Shown here piece by piece: positions 1-7,362 of a stretch of 64,000 nucleotides of DNA (positions are counted from its first letter, which is position 1; every line of letters begins with the position of its first letter). Position numbers and translations under genes: made by a program. Source of the DNA: Legionella_C dresdenensis (GTDB lineage: Bacteria > Pseudomonadota > Gammaproteobacteria > Legionellales > Legionellaceae); the NCBI RefSeq assembly GCF_042649825.1, contig NZ_JBHSAB010000019.1:29232-93231 (forward strand), written 5' to 3'. The notes beneath the pieces were generated by a model, which had not been told where the DNA came from, searched no databases, and saw only the letters and a list, made by a program, of their open reading frames with translations.

Positions 1-2
1 AT

Positions 3-791
3 GCCTTAGACCAATCCTGGCCAAGTCACATAACACACTCAGAACAATCAGGCATTATTTCACAGGCTTTGACTGGCGGATATCCAGAAATGTTAACGAG
101 GCCAGCGTTTGAAAGGCGAAATGCTTGGGCTAAATCTTATATCAAAGCAATAGTAGAACGAGACGTAAAAGATATCTCATCAATAGAAAAATTAGTGGAA
201 ATGCCTCGTTTACTAGAGGTATTGGCTCAACAATCAGGAAAATTAACCAATTTTACTCAAATTGGCGGGCAATTAAATTTAGATACCAAAACAGCGCAGA
301 AGTATGTCGGGTTACTGGAAACACTATTTTTAGTACATCAATTAAGACCTTGGCATGGCAATACCTTAAGCAGAATAGTTAAAACACCCAAAATTCATTT
401 TATTGATAGTGGTCTTTTGGCATGCTTGAACAGAGTTACCATGGAAAGCATTGAAAAAGATAAATCTTCTTTTGGAGCTTTACTAGAAACTTGGGTATAT
501 AGCGAGTTACTGAAAATGTGCACTCTAGCTAATGAGCCATGGAATATTTATTACTATCGTGACAAAGACCAAGTGGAAGTGGATTTTATTCTTGAAAATC
601 ATACACGCAAGATTATTGGTATTGAAGTTAAAGCAAGTCAAACTATTCTTAATCAAGATTTCCGTGGTTTGAGAAAACTGGCTAGTTTAACTGATAAAAA
701 TTGGATAAGCGGGATAGTTCTATATAGTGGCGATAAATGCTTGTCATTTGGAGATAATCTCTGGGCAATACCATTTTCATTTCTTGATTGA
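3..791 (+). CDS. ATP-binding protein, DUF4143 C-terminal part (5' end outside window)
   Basis: The reading frame is open to the left edge, so this is the C-terminal part of a longer gene. The visible part matches the DUF4143 region that follows the AAA_14 P-loop domain in a widespread family of predicted ATPases: an early GGYPEM motif, a helix-turn-helix-like stretch (TAQKYVGLLETLFLVHQL), a FIDSGLLACL motif, and near the end the nuclease-like pattern YYYRDKDQVEVDFIL ... IGIEVKAS. That last pattern (D, then E-x-K) resembles PD-(D/E)XK folds. The P-loop domain must lie upstream of the window. The cellular role of this family is not established. The family call is fairly sure; the function is not. 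Confidence 0.8.
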   Translation, partial: ALDQSWPSHITHSEQSGIISQALTGGYPEMLTRPAFERRNAWAKSYIKAIVERDVKDISSIEKLVEMPRLLEVLAQQSGKLTNFTQIGGQLNLDTKTAQKYVGLLETLFLVHQLRPWHGNTLSRIVKTPKIHFIDSGLLACLNRVTMESIEKDKSSFGALLETWVYSELLKMCTLANEPWNIYYYRDKDQVEVDFILENHTRKIIGIEVKASQTILNQDFRGLRKLASLTDKNWISGIVLYSGDKCLSFGDNLWAIPFSFLD

Positions 792-814
792 GACTAGAGT
801 GAGGAAAATATTTA

Positions 815-913
815 ATGATTGAGCGTGTAAATCAAATACACAAAGTCACAACTTTAATTCTTGTACTCTTTGTTTTTGCATTATTTGTTTTTAGCAGATT
901 GGCTGGTCAATAA
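815..913 (+). CDS. Possible 32-residue single-pass membrane peptide
   Basis: A short frame begins with ATG at 815, 23 bases after the DUF4143 gene ends, with a GAGG ribosome-binding sequence about 8 bases upstream. The product starts MIERVNQIHKV and continues with about 16 hydrophobic residues (LILVLFVFALFVF) before a short polar end, so it would be one transmembrane helix. It could be co-transcribed with the preceding gene. I recognise no family; the evidence is only the ribosome-binding site and the hydrophobic pattern, so it may be chance. Confidence 0.3.
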   Translation: MIERVNQIHKVTTLILVLFVFALFVFSRLAGQ

Positions 914-1109
914 AGCAATATCAATGGTCTCTGTCAACATATTTTAAGCGTACTTTTAATACTCGTTCATTCATGTTGTCACCGTCAAATATAAAGCTCA
1001 AGATTAAGTCCAAATTGTCTCGCATACTGCTGAAGCTTTTTAATATCCATTTTTTTGTCACTCTCCCACTTGAATACAATGAGCGTCTCAACACGCCTAT
1101 TTTAAACAT

Positions 1110-1766
1110 TTATAAAGCTAGATTTAAATTACTATCGAGCAAATTTATTTCAATTCGCTCTTTCGATTTACCAATATTAACGCGCTTTAAAGTAACAAAC
1201 CCTACTTCTGCTGTTGAACGAACATGCGTACCTCCACAGGATACTTTGGAGAAATTCTCAATTTCCCAAAAGCGGCGTTGATTTTCAACATCAGTAAAAC
1301 CGGTAAAAATGGGTTTATCTTGCTTAATTATTTCATTATATTCTGCAGTTAATTCTTGCAAAAAAGGTGCAATATTTTTATCATAAGCAAAATCAATTCG
1401 TGCTTTTGTCTCGGCAATGTGCGCACCAATTTTTTCAACATTAAGTTTACGAACCACTAACTCAAGAATGAGTTCAGCTGCAAAATGTAAACGCATGAGT
1501 CGGTAGCGCCTGGGCCAATCAATTGTCATCGTTACTTGCATCTGTGGTGTTAAGTTATGACCGTCGGGAAGCGTATAATAAATAAGATTGCCCTCTATTT
1601 CAGAAGTCAAAATGGGCAACTCATTAACATACGCTTTATCACTTTCTTGACCGCCAGAAAAAGAGAACGCAATGGTTTCATCAAATAAAACCCGATTATT
1701 ATTTACCGAAGAAACATGCGTAATTAATTGTTGCTGGTAAGGATTGTCCCAAAATACTTTTTTCAT
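1110..1766 (-). CDS. AlaX-like alanyl-tRNA editing protein
   Basis: A 218-residue protein related to the second additional (tRNA_SAD) domain of alanyl-tRNA synthetase. AlaX proteins hydrolyse mischarged Ser- or Gly-tRNA(Ala) in the cytoplasm. The C-terminal zinc motif is clear (KVSCGGTHVRST, near residue 178). The first zinc motif, normally HxxxH, reads RLHFAAEL near residue 93, so the second histidine is glutamate. The N-terminal part (VLFDETIAFSFSGGQ) matches the beta-barrel entrance of AlaX. It is transcribed away from the neighbouring small kinase, with about 270 bases between them. The family assignment is good; activity depends on whether Glu can serve as zinc ligand. Confidence 0.8.
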   Translation of the reverse strand: MKKVFWDNPYQQQLITHVSSVNNNRVLFDETIAFSFSGGQESDKAYVNELPILTSEIEGNLIYYTLPDGHNLTPQMQVTMTIDWPRRYRLMRLHFAAELILELVVRKLNVEKIGAHIAETKARIDFAYDKNIAPFLQELTAEYNEIIKQDKPIFTGFTDVENQRRFWEIENFSKVSCGGTHVRSTAEVGFVTLKRVNIGKSKERIEINLLDSNLNLAL

Positions 1767-2039
1767 AAGTAATCAATTGATGATAGTTATCTTATTAGTT
1801 TAAGTATAAATTCAAATAATTTCATTAAATTTGTATTATTTTACTCAATGATTTCAATGATGCAATATTGCCGACCTGCCAGAAGCTTCTGTAGACAGCC
1901 CGGTCGTTTTTTATTAAGTGGATCAGCCAATTTACTAGCATTACCTCAAATTGCACTACATCCCATGATAATACTGATAATATTGTCTGTGGTTAGCTAA
2001 GAGCCAGGGCATTTGAGGCTCAGTATTACCAAGATTTAC

Positions 2040-2552
2040 TTAGGTTAGCTGTTTAATATGCACCATTATCTTTTTCACGGCTTCATCAATAGAACTTTGC
2101 GCTGTATCAACACATAATGAAATAGGATCCCATTTTTCATAATTGCGCGTTTTAACCTCATCCCAAGTAGGCAAGAGATGTCCATGAATATCCGGTGCTC
2201 TTGTTTCAACTCTTTTTTGATGTTCTAATAAATCCGAGCAAATAATCTCAATTTCCAGAAATTTAATGCCTATGGAATTAGCTACCTCACGCCAATCATT
2301 TCGTGTGACTTCAATAGAGTTTACTGAGTCCGCAACGACATTGAGTCCTAATTGTAAATTTTCTTTCGCAACTGCATAACTGATCAGATAGCCTTCAGGT
2401 CCAACAAGACCGTTGTTGAAATGCTTTATCGTTTGCTCTATCGTATCAACGCGCAGATAAACTGCATGCAACTGTTTAGCCAGTTCCTTTGCAAGGGTTG
2501 TTTTCCCAGTACCAGGTAATCCACCCAAAATTATCAACAAAGGCTCTTTCAT
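2040..2552 (-). CDS. AAA_33-type P-loop kinase-like protein
   Basis: A 170-residue protein with a Walker A motif at its N terminus (GGLPGTGKTTLAKEL, residues 10-24), then YLRVDTIE, where the Asp is typical of small zeta-toxin/kinase-like P-loop proteins, and a NVVADSVNS strand fitting a Walker B position. The length matches AAA_33 proteins, predicted small-molecule kinases. A GAGG sequence lies 4-7 bases before the ATG. No toxin-antitoxin partner is visible beside it, so I favour a metabolic kinase over a zeta toxin. The substrate is unknown. Confidence 0.75.
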   Translation of the reverse strand: MKEPLLIILGGLPGTGKTTLAKELAKQLHAVYLRVDTIEQTIKHFNNGLVGPEGYLISYAVAKENLQLGLNVVADSVNSIEVTRNDWREVANSIGIKFLEIEIICSDLLEHQKRVETRAPDIHGHLLPTWDEVKTRNYEKWDPISLCVDTAQSSIDEAVKKIMVHIKQLT

Positions 2553-2722
2553 TTTACCTCAACCCAAACCCAGCATATTTCATTTATAGTTAAGCTCGAA
2601 CTATACCATAGGTTATATGATTATTATCAAAACCCCATTTACTACAGAGAGTTCCCAAAAACTACTTAAACTGACAAATATTCGTTATAGAAACCAAGCA
2701 TGACAAGGGTTGGATATTCGCA

Positions 2723-3256
2723 TCAAATACTTTGAATAAGATTCAGGAGAAAATCCACTCTCTCACATATACCTACCAAAGGAATATCGATTAATTGGTA
2801 TCCCAATTCTGCATATGCCTGTCTCAAATCATTTTCAAATACCTGCGCTGCATCGAAAGTAAGTCTTCGTTCTGCATCATTGGTATAAATTTGTTCCCAG
2901 GCAGGAGCAAAAAATACTGTTGAATTATATCGATATGTGTGGCAAGCCTTCAGCTCAGAACCAATCTCTAAATTAAAACATTTACTATAAGCAAGTAGAT
3001 CAGGAAGACCTCTATCAAAAAATACCAAGTCATACTTAAGCGCACTCTCATAATCATAAAGCATCCTTGATAACATCAACTCTTTAAACAAAAAGGGATT
3101 CCTATCATAAACTCCTTCACCATCAATATGCCGTTGCTGTTCTAAAACTCGCCTGGCAGGTTCGTCAACAATGGGAAAGCCCCGTTTTGATAATTCGGTT
3201 AATATTGATGTTTTACCGCTACCAGGTGGTCCAGTTAATATGTAATGTTGGTTCAT
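2723..3256 (-). CDS. AAA_28-type NTPase
   Basis: I start this gene at the ATG at 3256 (MNQHYILTG), because AGAGGA sits 4 bases upstream; a longer frame to 3304 has no such site. The 177-residue product has Walker A (TGPPGSGKTSILTEL, residues 8-22), the downstream motif FPIVDEPARRVL typical of AAA_28, and a VFFDRGLPDLLAY strand matching the family's Walker B region. Members are predicted nucleoside-triphosphate-dependent enzymes of unknown substrate. A broken copy of the beginning of such a gene lies at about 7124-7218. Family call is good; function unknown. Confidence 0.8.
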   Translation of the reverse strand: MNQHYILTGPPGSGKTSILTELSKRGFPIVDEPARRVLEQQRHIDGEGVYDRNPFLFKELMLSRMLYDYESALKYDLVFFDRGLPDLLAYSKCFNLEIGSELKACHTYRYNSTVFFAPAWEQIYTNDAERRLTFDAAQVFENDLRQAYAELGYQLIDIPLVGICERVDFLLNLIQSI

Positions 3257-3490
3257 TATTTCCTCTGAAAAATATTCTATATCTAATACATTAAAGTGGC
3301 TCATGATTCAATTGCGTTCATATAATATCATCAACATATAATGGCAGTAGTGATGAGCCTGGTCCCCTGGCTTGATAAATATTGACCTATCCTTCCATGG
3401 CGTTGGAATCGGCCTTACCTGAGATAAAATCCCCCGATACCACGCCTGAGTTTAATCGCGATCACCCCCAGTTGAAATTTTAACGCCTAT

Positions 3491-3796
3491 ATGCATAATC
3501 TTCGAGTTATCGGCTTACATAAAAAAATTGCTGATAAGCGACAAAACGTGGATCGCTATATTGAACTGGTAAAACTGGAAGGGGTTAATGACAAGGCAAT
3601 CTGCAAAATAGCCAAACGCTTAAATGGCGCATTTCGAAGTGAAGAAGCCATCTCCTGGCTAAAACAGATAGATGACAATAGTTTTGAAACCTACAATCGG
3701 GATAAGCTGCTGATTGAAGCATACATGCTTAAGGGCGATGTATGCTGTGAATTGCGAATCAGGGACTGGATCCGGCATAATTTTCAATCTTATTAA
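3491..3796 (+). pseudogene. Fragment of a DUF6880-like protein
   Basis: About 100 residues remain. The stretch VDRYIELVKLEG, AKRLNGAFRSEEAISWLKQID and DKLLIEAYMLKGD fits the TPR-like repeats near the C terminus of DUF6880 proteins (unknown function), which are several hundred residues long. There is no ribosome-binding site before the ATG at 3491. A different frame just upstream (about 3400-3478) can be read as coding up to a stop, which suggests a frameshifted remnant. The family match is from memory and moderate. It could be a real small protein, but a decayed gene is more likely. Confidence 0.45.
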
Positions 3797-3839
3797 CAAA
3801 TATCCCGTATTTAATACAAAAGCTATATAAGGAAAAATT

Positions 3840-4973
3840 TTAATTTAATTGAAGCTGCTGCTCTTCCGTTTTTGTACATAATTGAAGCTTAGAAACTGTG
3901 TTTGGATTACTAAACATAATTTGAGGGGCTTCTATCAAACTAGCTTGTGATCTTAAGTCCATTAATTTTTGTTCTTCATCATGGATTGAGGAATCTTCCG
4001 GAGCAAATTTCTTGGCCTTATTAAGAGCATTTTCGGCATTGACCCATGATTTTTCCAACCTATAAGTGCAAGCAATATTTAGCCAGGCATCAGCTAACTC
4101 TTGAGAGTCTACAGTTTTTCCAAGAATATCTAAAAAATACTTCCGTGCTTCTGGAAAAAGGTTCTGCTTGAAAAAGCACATACCTATTTGATTAATAGCG
4201 ACTAGATAATCCGGATCAAATTCAATAGCTTGTGTATAAAGCTCTAAGGCTCTTACAAAATTTTCTGCTCTATACAAATGGTGCCCATATTGTGCCAAGC
4301 ATTCAGTAAGATTTGATGTAATAATATTTTTTAGTGCAATATCATCTTCCTGACATGTTGTTAATGCTTTTTGATAATATTGAATAGCCAACTTAAAATT
4401 ATTATCTATATTTTTTTGAACAGCTTCTTCCTCTTCTGTTACTTTTTCAAGCGCTTCTATATATTTTTCATACCAGCTAGCTACGCTGTTTAAAAACATA
4501 GGATTATCGCTACATATTACTAAGGCATTTTTTAGAAAAGTTTGCGCTCCTTGGAACAGTTTAAAGCTATTTGCAAGATCTTGTTCTAAGTAATGTTGAG
4601 CTGATTTTATATAGAGCAATCCAAGATTATGCCACGCCGATGCAGCCAAGGGATTAATTTCAGTCGCGCTGGTATAGCATGTGATAGCTGCACTGTCTTT
4701 ATTAACAGCTTCATAACATTGCCCAAGTAAATCAAATGCGTAAGATACATTTGCAACTTCTTCTGAGTTATGTTAATTCAACTCAATATATTTTTTTAAG
4801 TGAGCAATAGCTTCACTTTTTTCATCGCAGAAAAAATAAGATTTCCCTAAAAACAAGTAACTTTCAGAGTCTTCAGGATTTTTATCAATAGCTTGTAGAA
4901 ATAAAGTTTTTGCTGTCTGATATTCATGTTTGTTGAAAGCTTCCACACCTTCTAAATGAAAAGAGTTAAACAT
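3840..4973 (-). pseudogene. TPR-repeat protein interrupted by one in-frame TAA
   Basis: Two pieces on the minus strand, 4973-4773 (66 residues) and the part down to 3840, are in the same frame and separated only by TAA at 4773-4775. Read through, they give one 377-codon TPR protein. The repeat pattern continues on both sides: HLEGVEAFNKHEYQTAKTLF before, YAFDLLGQCYEAVNKDSAAI directly after, and about six further 34-residue repeats (for example YRAENFVRALELYTQAIEFD). The second piece has only a TTG as start, with no ribosome-binding site. The simplest reading is a recent nonsense mutation. TPR proteins scaffold protein contacts; in Legionella some (Sel1/TPR types) act in host-cell entry or as effectors, but nothing here shows that role. 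Confidence 0.8.
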
Positions 4974-5466
4974 ATTAACAATTTTTAATAATCAATATGA
5001 TCATTATTATAACAAAATAATTTATGGATATGAACAGTATTTTGTTGTCATATATTGAGATTTGTTATTTCTAACTGCCTCTCAGATGCCCCATAAACCA
5101 TGCTCACCCATGGCCGCTGTAGCCATCATGATTCTGGCTTTATTGGCAGGCATTCCGCCAACCAATCATTTGCCTGCCAATGCGCTCTAATAGCTGACTT
5201 AATGCCGCCTGTTTTTTCATGAGTTGCATCTCTGGTGCCATGCTCCTTACTATATCCCCGCTCCGCTCTACGCAGACTCGGGATATAGTAGACAAATAGA
5301 TGAATAAGCAAATAGATTAAAAGTCTCGAACACAAAGAACACCGTCTTGAGAGCGCTTCGCGGTTAAGTAAAATGATTCTCAGGTTGACAATCAAAATTC
5401 TTTACTTGAAAAAGGAGTTTCGCCCATTTTTAGCATATCATATTGGCTCATCAAATAACTCCTAAT
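4974..5466. other. Gene-free stretch with one inverted repeat
   Basis: I see no convincing gene here. The long open frame on the minus strand (5126-5395) has no ribosome-binding site, low-complexity composition at its start and no family resemblance. The one structured element is a perfect 10-base inverted repeat ACTATATCCC / GGGATATAGT at 5249-5258 and 5280-5289 with a GC-richer 21-base loop. The more GC-rich patch around 5100-5300 differs from its AT-rich surroundings and may be debris of inserted DNA. Confidence 0.4.
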
Positions 5467-5626
5467 TTACCGCGATAACAGTAATTTTTAGGAATTTATA
5501 ATAAATAAATATGAAAAAATCATAAAATCAATCAAATTTACCGTTATAACAGTAATTTATGGTGAATTAATGCAAGGCAATACAATAATAAATTTATTTT
5601 TACAGCTTTTACTGCTATAACAGTAA
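5467..5626. promoter_or_regulatory. Three palindromic operators of the hipBST operon
   Basis: Three copies of an 18-base imperfect palindrome with consensus TTACYGYTATAACAGTAA lie at 5467-5484, 5538-5555 and 5609-5626, exactly 71 bases apart. The ideal palindrome would be TTACTGTTATAACAGTAA. The right half (TAACAGTAA) is identical in all three. The last copy ends three bases before the first possible ATG of hipB. The sequence between the copies is not repeated, so these are separate sites. HipB-type antitoxins repress their own operon by binding such palindromes, so these are very probably HipB operators. The central TATAAC in sites 2 and 3 could double as a -10 element, which would place the promoter inside the operator. 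Confidence 0.8.
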
Positions 5627-5650
5627 TATATGAATAATTCATGGTGTTCC

Positions 5651-5878
5651 ATGTCCAAACACGAAATTGCCAATTTAGTCCATTACTTCCGCAAACAGAG
5701 CGGTTTATCGCAACAGGAATTAGCTCGGATAGCGGGTGTTGGTAAGACGGTTATCTATGATATTGAAAAAGGAAAAGAATCGGTGCGGCTAAATACATTG
5801 CTAAAAGTGTTCGATGTTTTAAATATCCAAATAAAATTTGAAACGCCTTTTCCTCCAACAACGGATAAGAATACATGA
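5651..5878 (+). CDS. hipB: HipB-like antitoxin, XRE-family repressor
   Basis: A small helix-turn-helix protein: HYFRKQSGLSQQELARIAGVGKTVIYDIEKGKESVRLNTLLKVFDVLNIQI is the standard Cro/CI fold. I prefer the ATG at 5651 (75 residues) because the in-frame ATG at 5630 abuts the last operator; neither has a strong ribosome-binding site, so the start is open. In HipBST systems HipB binds the operator DNA and the toxin complex but, in the described E. coli system, HipS is the main antitoxin. The stop overlaps the hipS start (ATGA at 5875-5878), which implies coupled translation. Confidence 0.85.
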   Translation: MSKHEIANLVHYFRKQSGLSQQELARIAGVGKTVIYDIEKGKESVRLNTLLKVFDVLNIQIKFETPFPPTTDKNT

Positions 5879-6183
5879 GAAAAGCATACGTATCAGTGAA
5901 CGGCATTAGAGCTGGAATATTAGAAGAATTAGAAGGTGAAAAATATCAATTTACTTACCTTAATGATTATCAGGGGGCACCTGTTTCTCTCACCATGCCG
6001 TTAACAAATAAGATCTATTATTTTGACTTATTTCCCCCTTTTTTTGAAGGATTACTACCTGAAGGTATTATGCTTGAAGCATTATTACGTAAATATAAAA
6101 TCGATAAAAATGATTATTTCGGTCAATTGATAATAGTTGGCCAAGATGTCGTAGGCGCAGTGACGATTGAGGAATTAAAATGA
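5875..6183 (+). CDS. hipS: HipS-like antitoxin (HipA N-terminal subdomain)
   Basis: At 102 residues this is the N-terminal subdomain found at the front of classical HipA (Couple_hipA type), encoded as its own gene. Signature parts are the opening strand AYVSVNGIRAGILEE, the segment SLTMPLTNKIYYFDLFPPFFEGLLPEG, and RKYKIDKNDYFGQLIIVGQDVVGAV. In the tripartite E. coli O127 and Legionella HipBST systems this separate piece neutralises HipT. The stop codon overlaps the hipT start by four bases (ATGA at 6180-6183). A split gene caused by mutation is unlikely because both junctions are clean overlapping ATGA starts. Confidence 0.85.
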   Translation: MRKAYVSVNGIRAGILEELEGEKYQFTYLNDYQGAPVSLTMPLTNKIYYFDLFPPFFEGLLPEGIMLEALLRKYKIDKNDYFGQLIIVGQDVVGAVTIEELK

Positions 6184-7115
6184 AGCACTGTCCTATTACT
6201 TATGAAAAGATAAGTGTTCAGGAAAACTATTCGCAACGCGGATTGCATTTGCTTTCTCCTCAATTAAAAAATCTTAGTCCATTAGATTTAAGTGCTGATG
6301 AGCAGAGACAGGAAGCAATTGCTCGAGTAGGAAAGATGTCTGTTCAAGGCGTCCAAAAGAAACTAAGCGCCAAACTAAAGATTAAAGAGGGATGTTTTGA
6401 AATTGTTGATCAATATGGTCAGTATATTTTAAAACCACAAAGTGATATTTATCCAGAATTACCTGAAAATGAAGCCATTACTATGACCCTTGCAAAGACC
6501 ATTGGCCTCGAAGTTCCCGTTCATGGTTTAGTTTATTCTAAAGACAACAGTTTAACCTACTTCATTAAACGCTTTGATCGAATAGGTCATAATAAAAAGT
6601 TAGCTTTAGAGGATTTTGCACAGCTATCAGGTGAAGATCGACATACAAAATATAAAAGTTCTATGGAAAAAGTAATTGCCGTCATAGAGCAGTTTTGTAC
6701 ATTCCCAAAAATTGAATTCGTGAAGTTATTTAAGTTGACGTTGTTTAACTTTCTGGTCGGCAATGAAGACATGCATCTAAAAAATTTCTCTCTGATTACT
6801 AAGGATAGAAAAATTTCCATATCTCCAGCCTACGATCTACTTAACTCAACCATCGCTCAAAAAAACACCAAAGAAGAACTGGCTTTACCGCTAAAAGGAA
6901 AAAAAAATAATTTAACAAAGAGTGATTTTCTTAAATACTTTGCCATTGAAAAATTAGGATTAAATCAGAACGTCATCACTGAGATCGTACATGAGTTCCA
7001 TCAGGTAATACCAAAATGGCAAGAGCTGATTGGTTTCAGTTTTTTATCTCAACCGATGCAGGCAAAATATCTCGAATTGCTAGAGCAACGGTGCAAGCGA
7101 TTAAATTTTTTTTGA
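6180..7115 (+). CDS. hipT: HipT-like serine/threonine kinase toxin
   Basis: A 311-residue HipA-fold kinase lacking the N-terminal subdomain, which is supplied by the upstream gene. Visible motifs: the Gly-rich/autophosphorylation loop GKMSVQGVQKKL (Ser near residue 54), an ATP-binding lysine in YILKPQSD, the catalytic loop GNEDMHLKNFSL near residue 193, and the metal-binding SPAYDLLN near residue 215. These are intact, so the kinase is probably active. E. coli HipT phosphorylates TrpS and Legionella HipT relatives have also been studied; the target here is unknown. In E. coli HipT two serines (S-x-S) in the loop are autophosphorylated; here the second is Gln (SVQ), so regulation may rest on one serine. 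Confidence 0.85.
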   Translation: MKHCPITYEKISVQENYSQRGLHLLSPQLKNLSPLDLSADEQRQEAIARVGKMSVQGVQKKLSAKLKIKEGCFEIVDQYGQYILKPQSDIYPELPENEAITMTLAKTIGLEVPVHGLVYSKDNSLTYFIKRFDRIGHNKKLALEDFAQLSGEDRHTKYKSSMEKVIAVIEQFCTFPKIEFVKLFKLTLFNFLVGNEDMHLKNFSLITKDRKISISPAYDLLNSTIAQKNTKEELALPLKGKKNNLTKSDFLKYFAIEKLGLNQNVITEIVHEFHQVIPKWQELIGFSFLSQPMQAKYLELLEQRCKRLNFF

Positions 7116-7123
7116 TTAACTGA

Positions 7124-7218
7124 TATCTGCAGCACAGCAGTTAAAATCGATGTTTTTCCAGAACCAGGTCCGCCCGTTAGAATGAAAAATCAGGTTTAGT
7201 AGCAATTATATTGTTCAT
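7124..7218 (-). pseudogene. Remnant of an AAA_28 NTPase gene (start only)
   Basis: Reading the minus strand from an ATG at 7218 gives MNNIIATKPDF, then after a frameshift the unmistakable Walker A segment ILTGGPGSGKTSILT (about 7187-7140), and then nothing recognisable. It parallels the start of the intact gene at 2723-3256 (MNQHYILTGPPGSGKTSILT). Only the first 30 or so codons remain, just behind hipT. This is a gene relic, perhaps removed when the hip operon or the following LRR-SNF2 gene arrived. Confidence 0.7.
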
Positions 7219-7362
7219 ATTCACTCAAAAAATGGCTTCAACTACTAAATTAGTGAGGACTGTTTACTTGCCAATCCGTTATTCTTGTTAAATATCAAAT
7301 TTGACTCACCTGTTACAAATAAATACAATATGAGATAAGGTTGATCAAAAGCGGTTTAACCA

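Noticed and set aside
921..1109. Minus-strand frame directly behind the alaX-like gene
   Set aside because: Starts immediately after the alaX stop without a ribosome-binding site and resembles nothing; another frame in the same DNA is equally plausible, perhaps gene debris.
1872..1912. Terminator-like hairpin (CGACC...GGTCG, then TTTTTT) on the plus strand
   Set aside because: Both flanking genes are on the minus strand, so a plus-strand terminator has no gene to serve; it may be left from lost DNA.
5126..5395. Minus-strand open frame of 89 codons
   Set aside because: No ribosome-binding site, no recognisable family and an inverted repeat inside it; probably not coding.
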